This document shows, one piece after another, positions 34,273-42,493 of a DNA stretch of 64,000 nt. The translations under genes and the position numbers were made by a program. Source of the DNA: CADEED01 sp039931065 (GTDB taxonomy: Bacteria; Pseudomonadota; Gammaproteobacteria; Steroidobacterales; Steroidobacteraceae); contig JBDTSP010000003.1 of the NCBI GenBank assembly GCA_039931065.1, positions 248,001-312,000 of the forward strand. Direction: 5' to 3'. The stretch's first letter is position 1. Each line of letters opens with the position of its first letter. The notes below the pieces were generated by a model. The model was not told the origin of the DNA. It searched no databases and was given only the letters and a program-made list of their open reading frames with translations.

Positions 34273-34826
34273 CGACTGCCCGCCTCGATGATGCGCGTCA
34301 GCAGCCCGCCATTGGCGCCCTTGCGCTTGTGAGCGGGAATCGCCACTTTCTGCGCTTCGAGCTCACCCTTGCGTGCGGCCATCTCCGCGCCGAGTGCATG
34401 CAGATCCATGCGCGACTTGCGCGCCTCGGCGAACATGCCGCCCGGCTGCTCTTCTTCCTTCACGTGATGCTTGATCATCTCCGACAACACCTTGACCTTG
34501 GCGTCGTAGTAGTCGTCGGCCGGTGTCGACGCCTCGATGTCGGCGATGAGCTTCTTGGCCGCATCATGCTCGATCACGGCCTCGTGATGCAGATCGGCAT
34601 CCCTGGTCGCCACGATGAAGGCCGGATACAGAATCTCTTCTTCGATGGTGGTGTGGACGATGAGTGCATTACAGATGCGGCTGGCGAGATCGAGCTTCCG
34701 GGCGGCGGTGCGCGCCTTCTCGAACTGTTCGAACCAGGCCTCGACCTGACGATGATCCGCCTTGAGCAACGCGATCGCATCGTTCCCGTCGCGCCGTGTT
34801 TTCGATTTCGATTTCGCCTTTACCAT
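34269..34826 (-). CDS. Hemerythrin (HHE) domain protein
   Basis: 185 residues. A Lys/Arg-rich start (MVKAKSKSKTRRDG) precedes a four-helix hemerythrin fold with iron ligands in LLKADHRQVEAWFEQFEKA, LIVHTTIEEEILYPAF, HHEAVIEHDAA and MIKHHVKEEEQPGGMFAEA. All conserved His and Glu/Asp positions seem present, so a di-iron site is likely. Roles in the family include oxygen or nitric-oxide sensing and iron-cluster protection. It overlaps the transporter stop by 4 bp, tail to tail, and is divergent from the cardiolipin synthase gene. Confidence 0.85.
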   Translation of the reverse strand: MVKAKSKSKTRRDGNDAIALLKADHRQVEAWFEQFEKARTAARKLDLASRICNALIVHTTIEEEILYPAFIVATRDADLHHEAVIEHDAAKKLIADIEASTPADDYYDAKVKVLSEMIKHHVKEEEQPGGMFAEARKSRMDLHALGAEMAARKGELEAQKVAIPAHKRKGANGGLLTRIIEAGSR

Positions 34827-34959
34827 GATCGTATCTCCTCGTTGAGTGGCGAAGACAATAAGCGCTTGCGGCGGGCGTCAGAAGCAACGGATCATGGCAA
34901 TGTGTGTAAGGTGCATCCCACGTTCTTTGCAATCCTTTCTCATCATTAGCTGAATCAAC

Positions 34960-36231
34960 TTGTCATTCGCCGCCATCGTCCTCACCACCCTGTTTGTCAC
35001 GGCTTTCGTGACCTGGATCGGCGCGAACCTCGCTACCACGGAAAAGCGGCTGCTTTATCGGCCGCGACGGCTGTACACCAGCGCGGACGCGGACTTTCGC
35101 CGCGCGCTCGGCATCCTGCTCGGCCCGCCGCTGGTCTCCGGCAACCGCATCACCTCGCTCGTGAACGGCGCGCAGATCTATCCGGCGATGCTCAACGCGA
35201 TTCGCACCGCCCAGACCAACATCACCTTCGAGACCTTCGTGTTTCGCGACGCGATGGGCGAAACTTTCGTGGAAGAACTGTCCGCGGCGGCGCGGCGTGG
35301 CGTGCAGGTTCACATGCTGCTCGACTGGCTCGGCTCGCGGACCATGGATTCGAAGTTGCTGGCGGCGGCGCGCGCCGCCGGTTGTGAACTGCACCTGTAT
35401 CACCCGCCTTCCTGGTATCACCTCGGCCGGCTCAACAACCGCACCCACCGGAAGTTGCTGGTGATCGACGGCAAACTGGGGTTCACCGGCGGCGTCGGCA
35501 TGGGAGTGGAATGGGATGAAGGGCTGTCGGGCGTTCCGCCCTGGCGCGAGACGCACTTCAAGGCCGAAGGACCGGTGGTTGCGCAGATGCAGGCGGTGTT
35601 CGTCGACAACTGGATCAAGACCACCGGCCGCGTACTACACGGCGCTGAATACTTTCCGAAGCTGGCGACCGACGCCGGCGACATGGATGCGCAGATGTTC
35701 GGCAGTTCGCCGGTGGGCGGCTCCGAGAGCATGCATCTCATGGTGCTGCTCGCGCTCAGCGCGGCGAAGACTTCCATCGACATCGAAAACGCCTACTTCG
35801 TGCCAGACAAGCTCACGGTCGAGTCGTTGTGCTCGGCGGCCAATCGTGGCGTTCGCGTGCGCATCGTCGTGCCCGGTCACTACACCGATGCACGCATCGG
35901 CCGTTGGGCGGCGCACGGCCTGTATGGCAAGTTGCTGGAGGCCGGCATCCAGATCCACGAATACCAGCCGACGATGATGCACTGTAAGGTGATGGTGATC
36001 GACGGCATGTGGTGTTCGATGGGTTCAGCGAACTTCGACGATCGTTCGTTCCGCCTGAACGACGAGGCCAACCTCAACGTGTTCAGCGAAGACCTGGCGC
36101 GCGAGCAGACCGCTCTCATCGATGCCGATATCGCGCAGTCGCGCCGCATGGTGCTCAAGAAGTGGCGCACCCGGAAGTTTGGCCGGCGCCTCAATGAGCG
36201 CCTGGCCCTGCTACTGCGCTCGCAGCTGTGA
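34960..36231 (+). CDS. Phospholipase D family cardiolipin synthase
   Basis: 423 residues from a TTG start. One N-terminal helix anchors it (SFAAIVLTTLFVTAFVTWIG). Two HKD motifs are intact: HRKLLVIDGKLGFTGG and HCKVMVIDGMWCSMGSANFD. FETFVFRDAMGETFVEEL is typical of ClsA/ClsB-type enzymes. It condenses phosphatidylglycerol (or PG with PE) to cardiolipin at the inner membrane. The stop codon lies one base before a long inverted repeat that may terminate transcription in both directions. Confidence 0.9.
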   Translation: MSFAAIVLTTLFVTAFVTWIGANLATTEKRLLYRPRRLYTSADADFRRALGILLGPPLVSGNRITSLVNGAQIYPAMLNAIRTAQTNITFETFVFRDAMGETFVEELSAAARRGVQVHMLLDWLGSRTMDSKLLAAARAAGCELHLYHPPSWYHLGRLNNRTHRKLLVIDGKLGFTGGVGMGVEWDEGLSGVPPWRETHFKAEGPVVAQMQAVFVDNWIKTTGRVLHGAEYFPKLATDAGDMDAQMFGSSPVGGSESMHLMVLLALSAAKTSIDIENAYFVPDKLTVESLCSAANRGVRVRIVVPGHYTDARIGRWAAHGLYGKLLEAGIQIHEYQPTMMHCKVMVIDGMWCSMGSANFDDRSFRLNDEANLNVFSEDLAREQTALIDADIAQSRRMVLKKWRTRKFGRRLNERLALLLRSQL

Positions 36232-36232
36232 T

Positions 36233-36349
36233 GGGGGCAGCCCCCTTTTCCCAGCAAAAGGGGTCAGCCATCGAAGTAATACTCGCCCAACAGAGTCGCC
36301 GGTACGGAGCATGACTGACCCCTTTTGCTGGGAAAAGGGGGCTGCCCCC
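36233..36349. repeat. Paired inverted-repeat element, copy A (possible MITE/REP-like element and bidirectional terminator)
   Basis: A perfect 35-bp inverted repeat: left arm 36233-36267 begins GGGGGCAGCCCCC then TTTTCCCAGCAAAAGGGG; right arm 36315-36349 is its reverse complement. The 47-bp centre carries no gene. Each arm itself contains a GC palindrome and T/A runs. It lies between two convergent stop codons, one base after the cardiolipin synthase stop and 4 bases before the next stop. A second, slightly diverged copy is at 61956-62067. Confidence 0.85.
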
Positions 36350-36353
36350 GTTC

Positions 36354-36926
36354 TTAGTCGCCGCCGACTTCGAAGGTGTTGCCGGCGTACACGCTCTGGA
36401 AGTTCTCGATGTTGCGCCCCGTGCAGCGCAGGACTTCCTGCTCGAGATGCTTGAACTCTGCCGAGCCGCGCTTGAATGCGTAGAAGCCGCCGATCGACGA
36501 AACCAGCGAGTTGCCCGCACCAGCCACCGTGGATTCGCCGTAACCGGAAATCAGCGCGGCCGCGAGCGTCGCGCCCGGCGCGACTTCGAGCTCCCAGGCC
36601 ACGGTCTGGTGCGAGGACAACACCAGCACCACCGGCCGCAATGTCATCCTGACCAACACTTTCACAGGGCCATGGTTGCGTGGCGTGCAGGGCGCGCACA
36701 TGGCCACGGCTTCGTAGACGCTGACCGCTTCAACCTGCGCGCTGCGCGCCAGGCGTGGCAGCAGACCGCTGCCTGAGATGATGGTCAACCGGTTCTGCGA
36801 CGGCTTCGATTTCGGCGCCGCCGCGCGCGCCGCCTTGACCGTCGCGGATTCCTTCCTGCCGTTCTCCTTGCGATTGAGATACGCGGCAAATTCCACTGGA
36901 CCGTAATTCATGCCAACCCTCATCAC
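36354..36926 (-). CDS. Hypothetical protein
   Basis: 190 residues (start GTG 36926, ATG 36923 or ATG 36911). No signal peptide or clear helix. A charged, Lys-rich first third is followed by a beta-rich domain: VLVRMTLRPVVLVLSSHQTV, AWELEVAPGATLAAALISGY and SSIGGFYAFKRGSAEFKHLE. I have the impression of a widespread uncharacterised C-terminal domain in beta- and gammaproteobacteria, but cannot name it. It stands alone, convergent with the cardiolipin synthase across the repeat element. Confidence 0.7.
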   Translation of the reverse strand: MMRVGMNYGPVEFAAYLNRKENGRKESATVKAARAAAPKSKPSQNRLTIISGSGLLPRLARSAQVEAVSVYEAVAMCAPCTPRNHGPVKVLVRMTLRPVVLVLSSHQTVAWELEVAPGATLAAALISGYGESTVAGAGNSLVSSIGGFYAFKRGSAEFKHLEQEVLRCTGRNIENFQSVYAGNTFEVGGD

Positions 36927-37108
36927 GTGCGGCCTTACCGCACTAGCTATGTGTCGTTACCCGCCGATTTCTCTCACCTCCGGGCGAGAAATGCTGGATC
37001 CGCCCTTAGGGACGAAGTTTTCGTTCCGCTGCGCCCCATCGTGCGACCGGTGCACGGACCCTCGTTAGTCGGACTTCTACGTAGTGGCGCGCGCCTATCT
37101 AGACCGGG

Positions 37109-39412
37109 TCAAACAACCGGCGAGACAACATGCTGCGCGCCCAGCAAAACGATCAAGGTTTCGGGCTCGATCGGCTTGGTGAGATGGTGATCGAAACCCG
37201 CGGCGCGCGACTGCGCCTTGTCCGAATCCTGCGCCCAGCCGGTGATGGCGATCAGCAGGACATCGCGGCCTTCGGGCGCGGCACGGATCTGCCGCGCGAC
37301 GTCATAACCGTTCGTCCTGGGCATGCCGATGTCGAGCAGCGCAACGTCCGGCCTGAGTCGGGCGTACGCCAGCAACGCGGAGTGCCCGTCATGCGCTAGC
37401 TCCACGTCGTGGCCTTCGAGCCTCAAGATCATGGCCAGGCTTTCGGCCGCATCGCGGTTGTCGTCCGCGAGCAGGATGCGTTTGTTAGGTGCAGCGCGGC
37501 CGTTGCGCGGGACGCCGGCGGCGGTGGCCGCGGAAGCCGCAATCGAGGCCCCCGGCAGCCGCACGGTGAAGCGGCTGCCTTTGCCCGAGCCCGCGCTCGC
37601 GACTTCGATTCGTCCTCCGTGCAACTCGACGATACCCTTGGCGAGCGCCAGGCCGATGCCGAGACCACCGGCCGCATGATCCTGCGCCGAACGCACCTGC
37701 GCGAACATGCCGAATACCTTCGACAGATCTTCCGCCGCGATGCCGATGCCGCTGTCTTCGACGCCGATGACCAGGTCGCCCTGCACCTTTTCGGCCTGCA
37801 CACGAACGACGCCCTGCGGGTTCGTGTACTTGGCCGCGTTCGTCAGCAGGTTCGACAACACCTGCGCGAGCCGCAGCGGATCGGCGCTGATCTGCAGGTT
37901 GCCGGGCACGTCGATGGTGAGCTGGTGACGGCGTTCGTCGATCAAGGGCCGCGCGGTTTCCACCGCGGCGCTCACGATCGATTGCAGGTCGGTTTCCTGC
38001 TTGCGCAGCTGCAACGTGCCGTGCGTGATGCGCGAAACATCCAGCAAATCGTCGAGTAGCAGCGACATGTGCTGCACCTGGCGCTCGATCACGTTGTTGG
38101 ACCAGCGCTTCTGCGCGTCGGTCGCATGTTCATTGCGCGCGATGGTCGCGGCCTGGCGGATCGGCGCCAGCGGATTGCGCAGTTCGTGCGCGAGCGTCGC
38201 GAGGAATTCGTCCTTGCGACGATCCGCTTCGAGCAGTTCGCGTTCCTGTGTTTTGCGCTGCGTGATGTCGGCGAACCACACCGCGAGATCGCCATCGAGC
38301 GGCGAGGCGATGATGTGGAACCAGTTGTGATTGCCGTCGACTTCCGATTGCCGTTCGATTTCGCGGACTTCGTTCGTCTCGATCGCCTCGACGTACAGAT
38401 CGAAGCGCGCGCGATCTTCCCAGGCACGCGGCAAGGTTTCCGTGACGCGCCGGCCAACGAAGTCACCGGGCTTGACCCGCATGATGGTGGCTGCCGCGGT
38501 ATTGAGGAACACCCAGCGGAATTCGACTATCTTCCCCGCCGCGTCGCGTTCGGGCGAAAAAATCAGGAACGGCACTCCCGATGCTTCGAGTACCGACTGG
38601 AAGCGCCGGTCGCGCTGGCTGACCCGCTCTTCGGCGCGCGCACGTTCGATGAACACCGCCGCCTTGCGCGCGCAGATGTCGGCGATCCGGATCTCGCGAT
38701 CGCTCGGCCGCCGCCGATCCGAGAAGTGAACTGACAACGCCCCCAGCACTTCGTCATCGCGGCTCAGGAGCGGCGTCGAGTGCACGGCGCTCACGTCATG
38801 CGCACGTGAAATCTCGCGGCAGTCGGCGAACCGGGCATCGCGAGCCATTTCTTCGACGATCACCCGCGCTTTGTCCTTGCAGGCGAGCGCTGAGGGGCCG
38901 ATCGGCGCATCGGTATCACGCAGCACTTCGAGCGCGCTTCCGTTGAAACCGACACTGGCCGCGATGTTCAGCCGGTCGTTGCGCGCATCGCAGATGGAAA
39001 TGAGGCCCTTGTCGCCCTGATGGATGCGCACGAAGGTAGTCAGGATCAACTGCAGCTGGTCATGCAGCCCCTGAATCGACGCGAGCGTCGCGGACAATTC
39101 GTGCAGCTCGTTGACGTCCGAAATCTCGCGCCGCGAGATCCGCCGGTAATAGTCGCCGACGTAAATGACCATGACGGAGACCAGCGCCGTCGAGATCATC
39201 GCCACCTGCTCGGCCGAGTTCGGTACCCAGATCGAACCGGTGTCCTTGAGCGCGGCTGAATTGACGAGACCGATGACGGCGGTCAGCGCGCCGGGCCCAC
39301 GCCCGGCTATGGTCGTGACCAGCACGATCGCGGGAATGAAAAATATGAACGTGATGCGGGACTGCGTGAAGGGATAGATGGCCCAATGCACCGCGGCGGC
39401 GGCCACGGCCAT
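37109..39412 (-). CDS. Hybrid sensor histidine kinase with GAF, PAS and receiver domains
   Basis: 767 residues from ATG 39412; no better start is visible upstream, though coding-like sequence (TLRSYGFAIV) precedes it. Helices at about 1-90 (ITFIFFIPAIVLVTTIAG, VAMISTALVSVMVIYVGDYY) resemble the DUF4118/KdpD-type membrane sensor. A GAF domain (100-250), a PAS domain (270-390), HisKA (FLATLAHELRNPLAPIRQAA), HATPase (NLLTNAAKYTNPQG, DSGIGIAAEDL) and a C-terminal receiver (ALLDIGMPRTNGYD) follow. No cognate response regulator lies next to it, so it may signal through its own receiver to an unlinked partner. Confidence 0.9.
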   Translation of the reverse strand: MAVAAAAVHWAIYPFTQSRITFIFFIPAIVLVTTIAGRGPGALTAVIGLVNSAALKDTGSIWVPNSAEQVAMISTALVSVMVIYVGDYYRRISRREISDVNELHELSATLASIQGLHDQLQLILTTFVRIHQGDKGLISICDARNDRLNIAASVGFNGSALEVLRDTDAPIGPSALACKDKARVIVEEMARDARFADCREISRAHDVSAVHSTPLLSRDDEVLGALSVHFSDRRRPSDREIRIADICARKAAVFIERARAEERVSQRDRRFQSVLEASGVPFLIFSPERDAAGKIVEFRWVFLNTAAATIMRVKPGDFVGRRVTETLPRAWEDRARFDLYVEAIETNEVREIERQSEVDGNHNWFHIIASPLDGDLAVWFADITQRKTQERELLEADRRKDEFLATLAHELRNPLAPIRQAATIARNEHATDAQKRWSNNVIERQVQHMSLLLDDLLDVSRITHGTLQLRKQETDLQSIVSAAVETARPLIDERRHQLTIDVPGNLQISADPLRLAQVLSNLLTNAAKYTNPQGVVRVQAEKVQGDLVIGVEDSGIGIAAEDLSKVFGMFAQVRSAQDHAAGGLGIGLALAKGIVELHGGRIEVASAGSGKGSRFTVRLPGASIAASAATAAGVPRNGRAAPNKRILLADDNRDAAESLAMILRLEGHDVELAHDGHSALLAYARLRPDVALLDIGMPRTNGYDVARQIRAAPEGRDVLLIAITGWAQDSDKAQSRAAGFDHHLTKPIEPETLIVLLGAQHVVSPVV

Positions 39413-39603
39413 GACGATCGCAAATCCGTAGCTGCGCAGCGTGGATTTTTCGATCCACGGCCACAGGCGCGTAAGGCGCGTTTCCCTCGGATATCGCGTT
39501 GGCAGGACACACTCCCGGAGCCGGTTTCTCGACGTGCGAGGTTACCCTGCCCCCGCTTCAGCGCACAGTCCGCGACCCGGGATTTGCCCCGCTGCGGGGC
39601 GCT

Positions 39604-40017
39604 TCATGTCACCGGCGGCGGCTGCCCGGCATGCATCGGCAGCGACGCGTCGATCCAGGCCCACTCGGGCGCGGCATCCGTCCAGATGGTGGCGCTCGGA
39701 CGCATCGATTCCGTGTCATCCAGTGCGCCGTTGCGCACGATCACCAGGTGCGGCCGCGCCTCCGAGGCGCTGAATACATGCGTGCCGCACGTCGGACAGA
39801 ATCGCCGATGCATGACGCTGCCGCTGTCAGCGACACTACGGTAATCGGTGAGCGCGCCTTCGACCTCGAGCGAATCGCTCGGGAAAACAACGTTGACCGT
39901 GGCATTACCGGCCGCCACGTATTGGCACAACCTGCACCAGCACAGGCGCATCGCGATCGGTCTCGCGGTGATACGGAATCGCACGCTTCTGCAGAGGCAA
40001 CCGCCGGTGATGTTCAT
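39604..40017 (-). CDS. GFA family (glutathione-dependent formaldehyde-activating-like) protein
   Basis: 137 residues from ATG 40017-40015. The zinc-binding cysteines of the family are present: GGCLCRSVRF, LCWCRLCQYVAAG and RRFCPTCGTHVF. The middle has NVVFPSDSLEVEGALTDY. Members bind glutathione or similar thiol adducts; only a few really act on formaldehyde, so the substrate is open. The gene is divergent from xth with 31 bp between the starts, so the two promoters overlap. Confidence 0.87.
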   Translation of the reverse strand: MNITGGCLCRSVRFRITARPIAMRLCWCRLCQYVAAGNATVNVVFPSDSLEVEGALTDYRSVADSGSVMHRRFCPTCGTHVFSASEARPHLVIVRNGALDDTESMRPSATIWTDAAPEWAWIDASLPMHAGQPPPVT

Positions 40018-40035
40018 GCGCGGTATTTTGCCCTT

Positions 40036-40041
40036 TATACT
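40036..40041 (+). promoter_or_regulatory. Candidate -10 box of xth, implying a leaderless mRNA
   Basis: TATACT ends 7 nt before the xth ATG, which would put transcription start at the A of the start codon. No ribosome binding site is present upstream. The -35 region (TTCATG) is weak. Confidence 0.4.
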
Positions 40042-40048
40042 TGCGCGC

Positions 40049-40846
40049 ATGAAATTCTATTCGTGGAACGTCAACGGCATCCGTGCCGTCGTCAAGAAAG
40101 GCACCTTCCAGAAGTTCATGGCCGAGCACAAGCCGGACATCCTCTGCCTGCAGGAAACGAAAGCGGAACGCGGCCAGGCCGAGATCGACCTCGCGGGTTA
40201 TCACGAGTACTGGAATTCGGCCGAGAAGAAAGGTTATTCCGGCACCGCCATCTTCACCCGGCACGAACCCATCAAGGTCACCAACGGCTTTCCGAAGAGC
40301 TTCGCGGAGAAATTCACGTTCGCGGACGAACTCGAGCGGGATTCATCGAACGAAGGCCGCGTCATCACCGCCGAGTTCGAGAAGTACTACGCGGTCACGG
40401 TGTACACGCCGAATGCGAAGGACGACCTGTCGCGTCTCAATCTGCGTCACAAACATTGGGATCCGGCCTTCCTCGCCTGGTGCAGGCAGCTCGACAAAAA
40501 AAAGCCGGTGATCTTCTGCGGCGACCTCAACGTCGCGCACACCGAACTCGACCTGGCGAACCCCAAGCCTAACAAGGGCAAGAAGGGCTTCACTGACGAG
40601 GAGCGCGCGGGTTTGCAGAACATGATCGACGCCGGCTTCGTCGACACTTTCAGGATCTTCACCGAAGGCAACGGGCACTACTCCTGGTGGTCGCACTTCG
40701 CCAACTCGCGCGCGCGCAACGTGGGTTGGAGAATCGACTACGTGCTCGTATCGGATGCGATCCGGAAGAAGGTGAAGGCGGCGAAGATTCACGCCGACGT
40801 GTTGGGCAGCGATCACTGCCCGGTCAGCATCACCATCGACATCTAG
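40049..40846 (+). CDS. xth: Exodeoxyribonuclease III
   Basis: 265 residues from ATG 40049. The AP-endonuclease/exonuclease III fold is complete: MKFYSWNVNGIRAVVKKGTF, ILCLQETKAERGQAEIDL (metal-binding Glu), VYTPNAKDD, VIFCGDLNVAHTELDLANPK and the final GSDHCPVSITIDI with catalytic Asp-His. It resembles the ExoA/human APE1-type more than E. coli XthA because it reads GDLNVAH. It repairs abasic sites and trims 3' ends. Its promoter lies in the 31-bp gap to the divergent GFA gene. Confidence 0.95.
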   Translation: MKFYSWNVNGIRAVVKKGTFQKFMAEHKPDILCLQETKAERGQAEIDLAGYHEYWNSAEKKGYSGTAIFTRHEPIKVTNGFPKSFAEKFTFADELERDSSNEGRVITAEFEKYYAVTVYTPNAKDDLSRLNLRHKHWDPAFLAWCRQLDKKKPVIFCGDLNVAHTELDLANPKPNKGKKGFTDEERAGLQNMIDAGFVDTFRIFTEGNGHYSWWSHFANSRARNVGWRIDYVLVSDAIRKKVKAAKIHADVLGSDHCPVSITIDI

Positions 40847-40875
40847 CGCAAAGACGACCCTTGCTCCTCGCGGAA

Positions 40876-40905
40876 TTGACAGTCGAGCAGGACCGGGCCT
40901 ATATT
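40876..40905 (+). promoter_or_regulatory. Promoter of the arsR operon
   Basis: TTGACA (40876-40881), an 18-bp spacer and TATATT (40900-40905) form a near-consensus sigma-70 promoter. Transcription would start 7 or 8 bases later, at the arsR ATG (40913), so the message is probably leaderless. Confidence 0.75.
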
Positions 40906-40924
40906 CACCCATATGGGTGAATAT
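40901..40924 (+). promoter_or_regulatory. 24-bp perfect palindromic operator overlapping -10 and start codon of arsR
   Basis: ATATTCACCCAT followed by its reverse complement ATGGGTGAATAT forms a perfect palindrome. It covers most of the -10 box, the expected transcription start and the first four codons of arsR (Met-Gly-Glu-Tyr). An ArsR dimer bound here would block RNA polymerase. Confidence 0.85.
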
Positions 40925-41254
40925 CAATCAGCGAAGCTCGATGGCGTCTTCAACGCGTTGTGCGATCCGACGCGGCGCGCGATCCTGGCGCGCCTCACGG
41001 ACGCCGACGCGCGAGTCACCGAGATCGCCGGCGATTTTCCCATCTCGCTCAACTCCATCTCCAAACACATCCGCATGCTGGAGCGCGCGGGGCTGCTGCG
41101 CCGTTCGATCGTCGGCCGCGACCACGTATTGTCGCTGAATGCCGGACCGCTCGCCGACGCGCAGGCATGGATCGAAAAATACCGGCGCTTCTGGGAAGGC
41201 CGCTTGGCCGCGCTGGAGACGTACGTCATCAACAAGAAAAGGAAACGCAAATGA
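40913..41254 (+). CDS. ArsR family transcriptional regulator (SRPBCC-linked type)
   Basis: 113 residues. A winged helix (LDGVFNALCDPTRRAILARL, FPISLNSISKHIRMLERAGL) ends with a Trp/Tyr-rich tail (AQAWIEKYRRFWEGRLAALE) typical of ArsR proteins encoded next to AHSA1/SRPBCC genes. No Cys-rich metal site is seen, so the ligand is probably not a metal. It is the first gene of an operon in which every junction overlaps: AHSA1 protein, a 33-codon remnant and two glutathione S-transferases. Self-repression through the palindrome is inferred. Confidence 0.92.
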   Translation: MGEYQSAKLDGVFNALCDPTRRAILARLTDADARVTEIAGDFPISLNSISKHIRMLERAGLLRRSIVGRDHVLSLNAGPLADAQAWIEKYRRFWEGRLAALETYVINKKRKRK

Positions 41255-41697
41255 ACGCCGCGCTCGCCTCTGCCGCCGTCGTCGTCCGGCGCACGATTGC
41301 CGCCTCGGCCGAAGATCTGTTCGACGCCTTTCTCGAGCCCGAAGCGCTCGCGACCTGGATGCGGCCCGGCACCATCATGAGCACGGTGGCGAAAGTCGAG
41401 GCGTACGTGGGCGGATCCTATGAGATCACCATGCAGGGTCAGTCCGGTCCCATCGTGCACAAGGGCGTTTATCAAAAGATAGACCGGCCGAAGCGTTTGA
41501 TCTTCACCTGGGCATCGCCAGGCACCGAACTACGCGACACGCTCGTGACGGTCGACTTCGTGCCAGTCGGCAAACGCACCGAAGTTGTCGTCACGCACGA
41601 ACGGCTGCCGGAAAGCGCGCGTCCCTCGCACAGCAACGGCTGGACCAGCGGCCTCGCGCACCTGGATGAAGCTTGCCAGCAGGGTCTGCTCGGATGA
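41251..41697 (+). CDS. SRPBCC/AHSA1 domain protein
   Basis: 148 residues from ATG 41251, overlapping the arsR stop by 4 bases. The AHSA1 fold is evident from VVVRRTIAASAEDLFDAFLE, PEALATWMRPGTIM, GGSYEITMQGQSGPIVHKGV and the C-terminal NGWTSGLAHLDEACQQG. These ligand-binding proteins are routinely paired with ArsR regulators; their substrate is rarely known. Its stop overlaps the next, very small frame by 4 bases. Confidence 0.9.
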   Translation: MNAALASAAVVVRRTIAASAEDLFDAFLEPEALATWMRPGTIMSTVAKVEAYVGGSYEITMQGQSGPIVHKGVYQKIDRPKRLIFTWASPGTELRDTLVTVDFVPVGKRTEVVVTHERLPESARPSHSNGWTSGLAHLDEACQQGLLG

Positions 41698-41795
41698 GCT
41701 TGCTGCACGCCAACAAGACCGCGATCGTCTATGGCGGCGGCGCGATGACGGGCGCCCTCGCCAAGCTCACTGGTGGCTCGTTCGTGAACTCATGA
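41694..41795 (+). pseudogene. 33-codon remnant of a short-chain dehydrogenase gene inside the operon
   Basis: The frame MSLLHANKTAIVYGGGAMTG is followed by ALAKLTGGSFVNS and a stop. Its first 20 residues match the beginning of an SDR enzyme (KTAIVYGGGGxIG type Rossmann loop), but the remaining 220 or so residues are missing. Start and stop both overlap the neighbouring genes by 4 bases, so it is still translated in the coupled chain. An internal deletion in an ancestral SDR gene would explain it; a real small peptide is less likely. Confidence 0.6.
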
Positions 41796-42493
41796 GCAAT
41801 CCAATCCAGATCACCGCCCTGGAATGGGCGCCACCTCAATTCCAGGGCCAGGTCCGCGACCTCGCCGTGCGCTGGGCGCTCGAGGAAGCCGGCCTGCCTT
41901 ATGAGGTTCGGTTGTTAGGCGAAGAGGCGCGGAAGGCCGCCGGTTACCGCCGGCTGCAGCCCTTCGGCCAGGTGCCGGTTTACACGGAAGGCGAGATCGA
42001 GTTGTTCGAGAGTGGCGCCATCGTCCTGCATATCGCGGAAAAACCGCCACTGCCGGGCCACACCGCGCTGCTGCCGGCGGACTCTGGCGCGCGCGGCCGC
42101 GCGCGCGCCTGGATTTTCGCCGCGCTCAATTCGCTCGACGTCCACATCACCGCGCTCTGTGACATCGATCATTGGGCGCCGACCGAACCCTGGGGCATCG
42201 CGCGCCGGCCGGAACTCGAACAGATGGTGCGCTCTCGGCTAGATACCCTCGCGGCGCAGTTCAAAGATCGCGAATACCTGGCCGGTGATTTCAGCGCCGC
42301 TGACATCATGACGATCATGGTGCTGCGCGCGCTGCGCCACACGACGCTGGTCTCCGGCAGTCCGGCGTTACTCGCCTATCGCGAGCGCTGCGAAACGCGC
42401 CCCGCCTTTCAACGTTCTCTCGCGGCGCAATTGCAGGAATACGCGCGCCACGCCCCTGATCCCACGGCTCCAAACATCGAGGTTTCACCATGA
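41792..42493 (+). CDS. Glutathione S-transferase family protein (first of a tandem pair)
   Basis: 233 residues from ATG 41792. N-terminal thioredoxin fold with VRWALEEAGLPYEVRLLGEE, the cis-Pro motif FGQVPVYTEGEIELFESGAI, and an all-helical C-terminal domain (YLAGDFSAADIMTIMVLRAL). It overlaps the remnant frame upstream and the second transferase downstream. The two GST genes are clearly paralogous by eye. The likely role is detoxification of an electrophile together with the AHSA1 protein under ArsR control. Confidence 0.92.
   Translation: MSNPIQITALEWAPPQFQGQVRDLAVRWALEEAGLPYEVRLLGEEARKAAGYRRLQPFGQVPVYTEGEIELFESGAIVLHIAEKPPLPGHTALLPADSGARGRARAWIFAALNSLDVHITALCDIDHWAPTEPWGIARRPELEQMVRSRLDTLAAQFKDREYLAGDFSAADIMTIMVLRALRHTTLVSGSPALLAYRERCETRPAFQRSLAAQLQEYARHAPDPTAPNIEVSP

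Noticed and set aside
36927..37190. 87-codon plus-strand frame between the hypothetical protein and the hybrid kinase
   Set aside because: It overlaps the kinase 3' end and shows no plausible fold or ribosome binding site.
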